A stretch of DNA of 10,861 nt from Candidatus Hodarchaeota archaeon (GCA_016840025.1 JAEOTF010000175.1:1-10861); one strand, 5' to 3'. Numbered from the stretch's first letter, positions 1 through 7,269 are shown. Translations and numbers: made by a program. Notes: a model not told the origin generated them from the sequence alone.

Positions 1-191
1 AAGATATTGGAAGTGGATTAAAGGCAGATCGCCGAGGATTACGAAAACTCTGTCGATTAATTGACCAAGGCAAAAGCTCGCGTGTAATTCTCACCTACCC
101 TGATCGCTTAACTCGTTTTGGGTTTGACTATCTTTCCAACTACTTCATTTCCATTAGAGGTTTGCCATTAGAGGAGTTTAAGAGATTTTGA
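1..191 (+). pseudogene. IS607-family serine recombinase (TnpA/resolvase), C-terminal remnant
   Basis: The frame is open from the left edge (codons start at base 3) and ends with TGA at 189-191. It reads DIGSGL, then a basic RRGL stretch, then VILTYPDRLTRFGFDYL. This is the conserved middle of the IS607-type serine recombinase that moves IS607 elements. The N-terminal part with the catalytic serine lies outside the window. After the conserved YLSNYF the sequence becomes unlike the family and stops within about 15 residues, whereas intact proteins continue for several dozen more (usually G-V-E-I-E-V followed by a helix). No TnpB gene follows, although IS607 elements usually carry one. I read this as a truncated, inactive transposon remnant. 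The family call is firm; inactivity is inferred from the truncation. Confidence 0.8.
151..174 (+). repeat. 10-bp direct repeat at the recombinase truncation point
   Basis: CCATTAGAGG occurs at 151-160 and again at 165-174, separated by TTTG. It lies exactly where the recombinase reading frame stops resembling its family, so it may mark a duplication or deletion scar. It could also be chance. Confidence 0.5.
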
Positions 192-373
192 AATTCTGAT
201 AAGTTAGTTCTCAGTATTTTTCATTTCTAGCTGCTTTCTAGTTGTTACATCTCCTTGTTGGTAATATAGATTGTTTCTAAAAAGTAAATGTTTCATTTTT
301 GTATCCTTAATCTCATAGAGAAAGATTGATTTGGTTTAATGAAATGGTCACTTGATTATAGAGGACTATATTC

Positions 374-380
374 AAGGAGA
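374..380 (+). promoter_or_regulatory. Ribosome binding site of the M29 peptidase
   Basis: AAGGAGA lies 8 bases before the ATG at 389 and fixes that start. A TATA-like TTTAAT at 335-340 would place transcription start near 362-366, giving a short leader. Nothing else recognisable was seen in the spacer 192-388, which is AT-rich and has no good open frame. Confidence 0.65.
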
Positions 381-388
381 TTCTGATC

Positions 389-2458
389 ATGTTTGATTCC
401 AGAGAATACTTTAGAGCTGAGAATGAAGTCATCAAAGAAAGCTATGAAAATACCGTTAAAAAGATTAGTTCTATACTTGAAGAGGTTCAAAAATTTACAG
501 ATTCAGTGGAGAAACATAAAAAAGAATACGTTAAATTCTTTTATAAAACAGCAGAATTAATTCTAAAGCTTTGCACACTTGAAAAAGAATTATCTAACAC
601 TTTTTTTGAAACAAAATCCTTGGACGAGTTACGGAATATCAACCATGAGTTGTATGAGGAAATATTCCCCGATAATTACAAAACGAGTTATGCAAACCCT
701 AGTTATTGTGTAAGTCTCTTTGGCGACTCCTTTGGGCAATTAATGTCATATCTCTATGTTGAATATCGAAGATATATTAGGTATGCCTATACTCACGAGA
801 TTTACAGAATGGAAGAATATAACCACGTGTTTATAGACGTTTATAATTACATCAAGGACAATAAATTAGATTATGAAAAAATCAAGGATATTATTATTGC
901 TCCACAATATACAACAAGTTCAAGAAATAATTATATCGCGTATAAAACGCGTTACGATACGGAGTATCGATTCTTCACAGATATTGTTAAACATGCTGAT
1001 TTAACTGACCTACGTTATCTCTTCCGAACAGGGTATCACATAAGTGACAATGAAATTAAAATTGCACATTTTTTGCTTCAATATCCTTCTCATCAAATTA
1101 GTGCCCTCGCAAAAGAAGCCGTTAAAGCCTATTTGAAAAGCTTTGAGCGTGAAAATAAGGATATAACCAAAAAGTCGACCATTGGTTTTTATTACAAATT
1201 AGGGCTCGAAAAACTCTATCGAGCGCTTTTTAAGGAATTTAGGTCAAATAACCTCGAAAGTACGATAATAATTGCCCGTTCCACAGACGTGAACAAACAG
1301 TACGGCTATGACCACAAATTTGACCAAACGCTTTATCTCAATGAAGAATATGTGGCTCGTCTAATAAACCGATTCACAGAAGGGCTTGAAAGAAATAAGA
1401 AAATCTTGGCAGCGTTTTCAGGACCATTTTCTGTTGACCTATTTGGTGAAACGCCATTTAGTCCCGAAATCAAGAAAGAGAACCTTAAATTAACCGATGA
1501 TCAGATTAAATTATCTCAAAGACTTAATACCGACGTCAACCAGATTTATTACAGATATGTCCCCGAAACTGAGACGAGTTTTAGTATGATCGCTTTCCCC
1601 GCCCCAGAAATCGGCGAGGAATTTGAAGAAATATTCGAAGCGACAATGAGAATCAATATGCTTGACTCGGACAAGTATGAAAAGATTCAGCAGCATCTGA
1701 TTGATGTCTTAGACCAAGCCGATTCTGTTCATATTAGAGGAAAGGAGGATAATGAGACCAACCTTATTGTCAAGTTACAAGAATTAAAGAATCCTGAAAA
1801 AGAAACGCTCTTTGTCAACTGTGGGGCTACGGTAAACATCCCTGTGGGGGAAGTGTTTACGTCTCCGCAATTAGCTGGGACTAACGGGCTTCTCCACGTC
1901 AAAGAAACATATCAGGGGGACTTCCGGTATGATAATCTGAAACTCGTGTTCAAAGACGGCTATATAGAGCACTATGCCTGCACAAATTTCGAAAAAGACG
2001 AAGACAACCAGAAATATATTGAGGAAAACTTGCTAATGCCCTATAAGACGCTGCCCATTGGCGAGTTTGCCATTGGCACGAATACTCTGGCCTACATTGT
2101 TTCAAGAAAGTATAATATCATGAAATTGCTTCCTGTACTTATCTTAGAAAAAACCGGACCGCATATTGCCATTGGCGATACATGTTTCTCCCGTGGTGAA
2201 GATATCAAAGAGTATAATCCCTTCAACAATAAGCTGATCACGGCGACTGATAATGAGAAGAGTATACTGCGGAAAACAAATATCGCCGAAGCCTATACCA
2301 ATAAACATGTGGACATAACATTACCTTTTGATGACCTCGCCTTTATCACGGCAGTTAAAAGCACTGATGAGCGAATTGATATAATTAGAGAAGGTAAATT
2401 CGTTCTAGACGGAACCCAAGAACTTAATAAACCCCTAGAAGAAGCGGATAAAAGATAA
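389..2458 (+). CDS. M29-family metallo-aminopeptidase, enlarged form
   Basis: This is a 689-residue protein. The last ~240 residues carry the M29 (AmpS/AmpT/PepS-type) aminopeptidase signature, the family that removes N-terminal residues from peptides using two metal ions. The likely metal ligands are Glu488 in GEVFTSP, Glu559 in GEFAIGTN, His592 in GPHIAIGD, and His640 and Asp642 in HVDITLPF. The tyrosine usually found about seven residues after the middle histidine is not there; Cys599-Phe600 occupy that region. Typical M29 enzymes have about 400 residues, so this one has some 280-300 extra N-terminal residues. These include a charged, probably coiled-coil stretch at 12-70 and a tyrosine-rich helical part with no domain I know. 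Similar long forms exist in Clostridia, so lateral transfer is possible. No signal peptide is seen, so it is probably cytoplasmic peptide turnover. It appears monocistronic. Confidence 0.85.
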   Translation: MFDSREYFRAENEVIKESYENTVKKISSILEEVQKFTDSVEKHKKEYVKFFYKTAELILKLCTLEKELSNTFFETKSLDELRNINHELYEEIFPDNYKTSYANPSYCVSLFGDSFGQLMSYLYVEYRRYIRYAYTHEIYRMEEYNHVFIDVYNYIKDNKLDYEKIKDIIIAPQYTTSSRNNYIAYKTRYDTEYRFFTDIVKHADLTDLRYLFRTGYHISDNEIKIAHFLLQYPSHQISALAKEAVKAYLKSFERENKDITKKSTIGFYYKLGLEKLYRALFKEFRSNNLESTIIIARSTDVNKQYGYDHKFDQTLYLNEEYVARLINRFTEGLERNKKILAAFSGPFSVDLFGETPFSPEIKKENLKLTDDQIKLSQRLNTDVNQIYYRYVPETETSFSMIAFPAPEIGEEFEEIFEATMRINMLDSDKYEKIQQHLIDVLDQADSVHIRGKEDNETNLIVKLQELKNPEKETLFVNCGATVNIPVGEVFTSPQLAGTNGLLHVKETYQGDFRYDNLKLVFKDGYIEHYACTNFEKDEDNQKYIEENLLMPYKTLPIGEFAIGTNTLAYIVSRKYNIMKLLPVLILEKTGPHIAIGDTCFSRGEDIKEYNPFNNKLITATDNEKSILRKTNIAEAYTNKHVDITLPFDDLAFITAVKSTDERIDIIREGKFVLDGTQELNKPLEEADKR

Positions 2459-2494
2459 TGATTAGTCAGCTACCCAAAGTATGAATAGATTGTA

Positions 2495-2521
2495 TTATTA
2501 ATAAAAAAGAATTTTTAATAA
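2495..2521 (+). terminator. Possible AT-rich terminator hairpin after the M29 peptidase
   Basis: TTATTAA at 2495-2501 is complementary to TTAATAA at 2515-2521, and a T5 run lies at 2512-2516, 37-63 bases past the peptidase stop. The stem has no G or C, so the T run may matter more than the fold. The same A/T tract could instead be the TATA region of the small gene at 2583. Confidence 0.25.
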
Positions 2522-2582
2522 ATTAATACATTAATTAGAGTGCGTTTTATCAATAAATTACCCGAATTATGAGGATAAACTG

Positions 2583-2750
2583 ATGGATTTCCATCTTATA
2601 TTCGAACCTGCAGAAGAAGGCGGATATGTGGTCACTGTACCAGGTTTACCCGGTTGTATCAGTGAAGGAGATACCTATGATGAGGCTTTAAAAAACATTC
2701 AAGATGCAATTCGAGGTTATCTAGAAAGTTATCGCAAGCATGGGGAATAG
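2583..2750 (+). CDS. HicB-like small protein (type II toxin-antitoxin antitoxin fold), orphan
   Basis: This 55-residue frame starts at ATG with GAGGAT at 2571-2576 as ribosome site and ends in TAG. It matches the HicB N-terminal fold: FHLIFEPAEEGGYVVTVPGL, then PGCISEGDTYDEALKNI and a helix DAIRGYLESY. The GGYVVTVPGLPGC-SEGDT core is diagnostic. HicB proteins neutralise the mRNA-cutting toxin HicA, and many also have a C-terminal DNA-binding domain that represses the operon. Here the protein ends at the first domain and no HicA-like frame (a short basic double-stranded-RNA-binding fold with a catalytic histidine) lies on either side. It could be an orphan antitoxin acting on a distant toxin, or a remnant. 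Identification is strong; function is open. Confidence 0.85.
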   Translation: MDFHLIFEPAEEGGYVVTVPGLPGCISEGDTYDEALKNIQDAIRGYLESYRKHGE

Positions 2751-2808
2751 TGGATTGAAGAAAATGACCAATCTTTCAATTATTCAACCTAATTATTCTA
2801 AATATTAG

Positions 2809-2848
2809 AAAAAATAGGAAAAGGTTCATTCTAATGATTCTTTTTCCT
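2809..2848 (-). terminator. Hairpin plus U6 terminator of the surface-protein gene
   Basis: Read on the minus strand, AGGAAAA (2842-2848) pairs with TTTTCCT (2816-2822). An inner TCATT-AG-AATGA self-complementary core lies between, and six T follow directly (complement of A6 at 2809-2814). The fold spans the TAG stop at 2831-2833. It resembles an intrinsic terminator for the minus-strand gene and may also stop transcription coming from the HicB side. Confidence 0.5.
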
Positions 2849-3574
2849 TATTATAACCGCAGTTATTAGTGTTGGCAATAACACACTTAGAAGCGGTAGG
2901 ATGTCACTTGTCATTTCTGAGAATGACGCTGAGATTGTTAACTCCGCTGCTGTGGACAGAAAATAGATAGAAGAATGGGTTCCGTTATTATCGATTAACC
3001 GTAATTGATACAGAATAACATCTCCATCTTCTAAATTAACATCATATCCAGCACTATCTCCGCTGTTTAAATCATGAGCTAATTCCATGAAATAACTTCC
3101 TCCTGAATAAGACCCCGAACCAGTAACATCTTGGCTGCTGTCAGAACTATATCCTGTTCCAAAATTGTACTCATCATAGGCAACATATCCAGAACTCCTA
3201 TGGGACACATAGACATAGTCCCGATAATCACTGCCACCCCAAACGCCATCCTCATCTGTATCTAATATAAGACCACAACTTTCCCAATATACGTTAGTAG
3301 CGTCCGGATACTCAAATGCACACCAGAGATAGGTCAGATTATGACAAGCATAAAACGTTACGTCTCGAGTCGCAGGACCATGTTCTCCACTGGTTTTGTC
3401 CAATGTTATTGTCCTGGAATTGACAGTATCCCATTCAGCGTCTTTTACCCCATCAGTTTCAAGGGGCGGACTGGGAATTCTAAAAACAACGAGATCATTA
3501 GGAGCCGCTTGACTATTCTTCGGTGCTAATAGACTAATAGCAATGATTATTATTAAAAAATTGAGTTTTTTCAT
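2831..3574 (-). CDS. Secreted, C-terminally membrane-anchored CBM9/DOMON-like protein
   Basis: This 247-residue protein has a signal peptide (MKKLNFLIIIIAISLLAP, cleavage probably after the SQA near residue 23). A beta-rich extracellular domain follows, and residues 224-242 form a hydrophobic helix ending in IIRKKNH, so the protein faces outward on the cell surface. The start of the domain (ETDGVKDAEWD, 39-49) is the typical first strand of CBM9-like/DOMON-like domains, which bind sugars, heme or other ligands. LDTDEDG (104-110) looks like a calcium-binding loop, and residues 142-162 are a Ser/Gly-rich loop. I chose ATG at 3574 rather than TTG at 3577 because AGGGGT (complement of 3582-3587) then sits 7 bases upstream. 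The ligand is unknown. It is transcribed divergently from mrfB, with no functional link evident. Confidence 0.75.
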   Translation of the reverse strand: MKKLNFLIIIIAISLLAPKNSQAAPNDLVVFRIPSPPLETDGVKDAEWDTVNSRTITLDKTSGEHGPATRDVTFYACHNLTYLWCAFEYPDATNVYWESCGLILDTDEDGVWGGSDYRDYVYVSHRSSGYVAYDEYNFGTGYSSDSSQDVTGSGSYSGGSYFMELAHDLNSGDSAGYDVNLEDGDVILYQLRLIDNNGTHSSIYFLSTAAELTISASFSEMTSDILPLLSVLLPTLITAVIIRKKNH

Positions 3575-3597
3575 CAAAAATACCCCTGTATTATTAA

Positions 3598-3624
3598 TTT
3601 AAATAAAAACGACTTAAATAAAAA
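3598..3624. promoter_or_regulatory. Repeated TATA-like boxes in the divergent promoter
   Basis: TTAAATAAAAA occurs twice, at 3599-3609 and 3614-3624, 15 bp apart, in the 91-bp gap between the divergent surface-protein and mrfB genes. The second copy, read on the minus strand (TTTTTATTTAA), would place transcription start near 3590, just ahead of the AGGGGT ribosome site. On the plus strand it would give a start near 3645-3650 for mrfB. The assignment rests on spacing alone. Confidence 0.4.
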
Positions 3625-3665
3625 GATTAATTAATTTTATTGAATTGAACTTGGATTAGTCAGTC

Positions 3666-4772
3666 ATGAAAAAAACCACTAAAAAGCGAAAACCCAGATT
3701 TAAGCAGGCTGGGAAACGTTTAAAGAAGAGTGTTGAAGCAGTCAAGGAATCCGAGTTGATTATAGAGGAGGAAGAGGATGTTGAGCGTTTCGTATCGCCC
3801 ATGATATATAGTTTAATCCCTCAAGAGTACCAAGAAGCGCAGAAAATGAAGAAAAACCTGCTAAAGCAATATGAAGGAAAAGCACTTGATGAAATATTCA
3901 GTGGAGAGGAATTAATTTTTCAAGAAAACACTTGTTATTACATAAAAGATCAAACCAAGGTAAATTTTAAAATAATGAATCCCAATAAGGTTAAAAAGAA
4001 TCTACTATCGGACTTGAAGCTTCTTTATGGCATAGGGGAAGTCACAGAGAGGAAATTAAAACAGCAAGGCTTTAAATCTATTGATGAACTTATAAATCAC
4101 CCTCGATTCGGTATAGAAGCTACCGATTTCTTAACACTTATTAATAAATGCGATACCAACCAGATCATTGAATGGATGGGTCGTTATCTTCCTAAATCTC
4201 ATCCCCTAGTTCTTCATTCTGCAGGATTTCACCAAAAAGAAGACTTCATTATTCTTGACATAGAAAGTCTAGGGCTTTTTACCCGTCCAATTATTCTAGT
4301 TGGTGTAGCTAAAATTGTAGATGACACAATTCAAACTCATTTGTACTTTGTACGTGACATAAACGAGGAACCAGGCGCCCTTAATGCCTTTATCGCTAAC
4401 ATAACCGATTCATGTGCCTTTATTAGCTATAATGGCAGAAGTTTTGATCTTCCATATATTAGAGAGAGGCTCGCATACTATGGAATCCGCGCTGACCTTA
4501 ATAAACCCCATTTTGATCTACTTCATTTTTCTAGACGGGCGTGGAAGCATAACTTACCAAATTGTAGATTGAACACGATTGAAGAGCATTTATTGAACAT
4601 AGTACGGAAAGATGATGTTCCAAGTGCCTTAGTTCCGGAATTTTACGATACTTACATGAAAACTCAAAATATTGGCCCTATCATCCCAATCATTGAGCAC
4701 AATAAACAAGATTTGATCTCACTCGCCTATATATTCTCTCTATTACTTAAGGAATGGGAAGATAATTGGTAA
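3666..4772 (+). CDS. mrfB: MrfB/YprB-type DEDDh 3'-5' exonuclease with helix-hairpin-helix
   Basis: This 368-residue protein begins with a very basic tail (1-20, rich in Lys/Arg) and an acidic patch (33-40). A helix-hairpin-helix DNA-binding segment follows at 115-142 (LKLLYGIGEVTERKLKQQGF). Residues 193-360 form an RNase H-fold exonuclease of the YprB family. Its DEDDh residues are Asp198 and Glu200 (LDIESLGL), Asp261 (SYNGRSFDLPYI) and His345 with Asp349 (HNKQDLISL). The HFDLLHFSRRAWKH block (282-295) is also characteristic. In Bacillus subtilis MrfB works with helicase MrfA in UvrABC-independent repair of mitomycin damage. The start has no clear ribosome site (GGATTAG is weak), so it may be leaderless. 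The stop overlaps the next gene by 7 bases. The protein ends about 20 residues after the last catalytic Asp, so the C-terminal TPR region I recall for the Bacillus protein is absent. Confidence 0.88.
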   Translation: MKKTTKKRKPRFKQAGKRLKKSVEAVKESELIIEEEEDVERFVSPMIYSLIPQEYQEAQKMKKNLLKQYEGKALDEIFSGEELIFQENTCYYIKDQTKVNFKIMNPNKVKKNLLSDLKLLYGIGEVTERKLKQQGFKSIDELINHPRFGIEATDFLTLINKCDTNQIIEWMGRYLPKSHPLVLHSAGFHQKEDFIILDIESLGLFTRPIILVGVAKIVDDTIQTHLYFVRDINEEPGALNAFIANITDSCAFISYNGRSFDLPYIRERLAYYGIRADLNKPHFDLLHFSRRAWKHNLPNCRLNTIEEHLLNIVRKDDVPSALVPEFYDTYMKTQNIGPIIPIIEHNKQDLISLAYIFSLLLKEWEDNW

Positions 4773-7066
4773 TTAAAATCATCCATGAGTTAAGAAACCA
4801 AGCCCGATATAAAGATCGAGTAGAACATGTTGAGATTCTCCCTATCAAGAATCCTGTCTATGGAACGCTACAAGCTGCCCTTCCACCACCTCTCTCATCC
4901 TATCTCTCGAAAAAAAGCATTAAACTCTATAAACATCAATGTGATGCTGTAGATGCTCTAAGAGCGGGAAAGAATGTCATTATAACCACTCCCACAGCTT
5001 CAGGTAAAACCCTTGCCTTCAATCTCCCAATTTTCGAAAAGTTATCCCAAGATACACGCGGTACTACTCTCTATATCTATCCTACTAAAGCATTATCAAA
5101 TGACCAGCTGAAAGTCGTAAAGGAAATGGAAAGATCAACCAAGATTTCCATCCACCCCAAAGTTTACGATGGGGATACCCCAAGAGGAAAACGACCAAGA
5201 ATTAGGGAACGATCAAGAATCATCATAAGCAATCCCTATGAACTGCATCATACCTTACCATGGCATTATAAATGGCAGAAATTCCTCACAAATCTGAAAT
5301 TCATCGTAATTGATGAAGCGCATCAATACCGAGGTGTTTTAGGGTCTAATATCGCTCTACTGATACGGCGATTCCGAAGAATGTGCAATTATTATGGCTC
5401 CGATCCTCAATTTATCCTATGCACTGCGACCCTTGCTAATCCCATTGAATTCGCTGAAAAACTCACAGGCCTTGATTTCGAACTCATTGCCGATGATGGT
5501 TCCCCTAAAGGGCCAAAGTACTTCGTTTTTTATAATCCTTATTATGATGAAGAAGGCCAATACTCAACCCATCAAGAGACAAAGGATCTATTCCTATTAA
5601 ACATCAAAAATAACCTCCAAACACTTTGTTTTACCATTTCACGTAAGATGGCTGAACTAATGACGCTCTGGTCACGCACGGATCTTGAAGAAAGCGAGGA
5701 ATTATGGTTACGTGATAAAATAACTACCTATCGTGCGGGATATCTCCCCGAGGAACGACGTGAAATAGAAAATAAATTGAAAATGGGTCTATTAATGGGC
5801 GTAGCTTCCACAAATGCATTAGAACTAGGAATTGATATTGGCTCTCTAGATAGTGTAATCATTTCAGGCTACCCCGGGACGGTTATATCGACGTGGCAAC
5901 AGGCAGGTAGAGCAGGTAGAGGAACGAATGATTCACTTGTTACGTTAGTTGCTTTTCAAGATCCATTAGATCAATATTTCATGAAACATCCCCACGTTTT
6001 TTTTGGAAAATCGCATGAACATGCCATTATTGATTTGTTAAATCCTTATATTGTTTCCGGGCATTTGATGTGCGCATCTGCGGAATTACCTATAACTCTA
6101 GATGTAGTAGAACGGTATTTTGGTGAAGAACTAGATGAAGCGATAGAAGAATTAGTAAACCAAGGACTAATTCGGAATACCTCTCAGGGTTGGGTTTATT
6201 CAGGAATAGGAAGAGCTACAGAAGCGGTACAATTAAACACCATCTCATCGGAAATTTTCAAAGTAATCTGCAATGGTGAATTAATTGAGACATTAGATAA
6301 AAATCAAGCATATCGTGAAGCTCATAAGAATGCAGTATTATTGCACCAAGGAGAGACTTACATCGTTGTGGAGTTGGACTTGGAAAATTCCATCGTTCAA
6401 GTTATGCGAAAAAATGTGGATTACTATACGCAGGCAATGAAAACAGTAGATGTGCGAGTCCAAGAAGAAATCGAAAAGAAAGAGATAGGGGAATTTATAG
6501 TCCACTTTGGGAACTTAGAAGTAACTGAGCAATATATTGGTTATAAAATAATGAAATACGATCAAGTAACGGAAATCGAGAGTCTAGAGTTACCTCCTTT
6601 AAAATTCAATACCATGGGATTATGGATTACCATTCCTGGAGAACTAGAGGAACGTATCTGGGGAAAAAGAAAGGATTGTAAAGAGAGCAAAGAACCTGAA
6701 TTCAAAAAGGAAGTTTTTCTTGGTTCACTACATGGAACTGAGCATGCGATGATAGGGATCATGCCTTTCCACGTTATGTGTGACAGACGAGATATTGGGG
6801 GAATGTCTACTCCAAACCATCTTGATACACTTAGCCCCACAATTTTTATCTATGATGGCTTTGACGGAGGAATTGGACTAACAGAAAAAGCCTATGAATT
6901 AATTCATGAGATTGTAAAAATGACTTATGAACTCGTGAAAGACTGTAAATGCACTACAGGTTGTCCTTCTTGTATTTATTCACCCAAATGTGGAAATGAG
7001 AATATGTACCTAGATAAAAATGGGACAATCACTTTACTAGAAGAATTACTTAGGAGAGGAGGATGA
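4766..7066 (+). CDS. mrfA: MrfA/YprA-type DEAH helicase with C-terminal cysteine cluster (DUF1998)
   Basis: This 766-residue superfamily-2 helicase has Walker A TPTASGKT (75-82), YPTKALSNDQ (105-114), DEAH (183-186), TAT (220-222), the motif V region ASTNALELGIDIG (347-359) and motif VI QQAGRAGR (378-385). The C-terminal part is the YprA-specific DUF1998-type region. It ends in a probable zinc (or iron) site with Cys727, 729, 733, 736 and 742, and contains YDGFDGGIGL (696-705), a family hallmark. Length matches Bacillus MrfA (about 750). It should unwind damaged DNA with ATP in the cytoplasm, with the upstream MrfB-type nuclease trimming it. The start is TTG at 4766, overlapping the mrfB stop by 7 bases (translational coupling), with AAGGA at 4749-4753 and GGGAAG nearer. 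A DISARM DrmA-like role is less likely because gene order and partner fit the Mrf pair. Confidence 0.92.
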   Translation: MVIKIIHELRNQARYKDRVEHVEILPIKNPVYGTLQAALPPPLSSYLSKKSIKLYKHQCDAVDALRAGKNVIITTPTASGKTLAFNLPIFEKLSQDTRGTTLYIYPTKALSNDQLKVVKEMERSTKISIHPKVYDGDTPRGKRPRIRERSRIIISNPYELHHTLPWHYKWQKFLTNLKFIVIDEAHQYRGVLGSNIALLIRRFRRMCNYYGSDPQFILCTATLANPIEFAEKLTGLDFELIADDGSPKGPKYFVFYNPYYDEEGQYSTHQETKDLFLLNIKNNLQTLCFTISRKMAELMTLWSRTDLEESEELWLRDKITTYRAGYLPEERREIENKLKMGLLMGVASTNALELGIDIGSLDSVIISGYPGTVISTWQQAGRAGRGTNDSLVTLVAFQDPLDQYFMKHPHVFFGKSHEHAIIDLLNPYIVSGHLMCASAELPITLDVVERYFGEELDEAIEELVNQGLIRNTSQGWVYSGIGRATEAVQLNTISSEIFKVICNGELIETLDKNQAYREAHKNAVLLHQGETYIVVELDLENSIVQVMRKNVDYYTQAMKTVDVRVQEEIEKKEIGEFIVHFGNLEVTEQYIGYKIMKYDQVTEIESLELPPLKFNTMGLWITIPGELEERIWGKRKDCKESKEPEFKKEVFLGSLHGTEHAMIGIMPFHVMCDRRDIGGMSTPNHLDTLSPTIFIYDGFDGGIGLTEKAYELIHEIVKMTYELVKDCKCTTGCPSCIYSPKCGNENMYLDKNGTITLLEELLRRGG

Positions 7067-7107
7067 AAATTATTTATCAAAAACTAAAGGATCAACAAAT
7101 TCGGTAG
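7063..7107 (+). CDS. 14-codon ORF coupled to mrfA, doubtful
   Basis: An ATG at 7063 overlaps the mrfA stop as ATGA, and AGGAG at 7052-7056 sits 6 bases before it, an excellent translation signal. The frame reads MKIIYQKLKDQQIR and stops at TAG (7105-7107). It resembles nothing I know. Adjacent frames remain open a little further (one reads RYEIQKIKEALK in 7105-7145) and look mildly coding-like, so it may be the decayed start of a third operon gene. A chance frame is equally possible. Confidence 0.25.
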   Translation: MKIIYQKLKDQQIR

Positions 7108-7155
7108 GTATGAGATTCAAAAGATCAAGGAAGCTCTAAAAAGCTAGATAAAAGC

Positions 7156-7239
7156 GTAAATCTTCATTAAGACTTGCTCCGAAAACAATATCAGAGATAA
7201 TAATAGGGGAAAGAACGGAATGAGGATTTGCAGCAAGTT
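7156..7239 (+). other. Possible RNA structure in the mrfA-abiEi spacer
   Basis: Bases 7156-7168 can pair with 7219-7231 as a 13-bp stem (11 Watson-Crick pairs, two G-U). Inside its loop, ACTTGCT at 7172-7178 is perfectly complementary to AGCAAGT at 7232-7238, which directly follows the first stem. The pairs interleave, so they would form a strained pseudoknot or, more easily, two alternative folds. The long stem could arise by chance in AT-rich DNA, so the call is weak. Confidence 0.25.
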
Positions 7240-7269
7240 ACATTTATTGAATATTAAAAAAAGTTTAAG

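Noticed and set aside
1511..1696. Minus-strand open frame of 61 codons inside the M29 gene
   Set aside because: It lies wholly within the conserved peptidase frame on the other strand, has no ribosome site and resembles no family.
3341..3529. Plus-strand open frame inside the surface-protein gene
   Set aside because: It is antisense to a gene with a clear signal peptide and domain, and its composition is not protein-like.
2460..3663. GATTAGTCAG occurring at 2460-2469 and 3654-3663 as a possible attachment-site pair flanking a mobile segment
   Set aside because: A 10-bp match is expected many times by chance in 10 kb, and no integrase lies between the copies.
6562..6840. Minus-strand open frame of 92 codons inside mrfA
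   Set aside because: It is antisense to the conserved C-terminal helicase region, with no start signal and no recognisable product.
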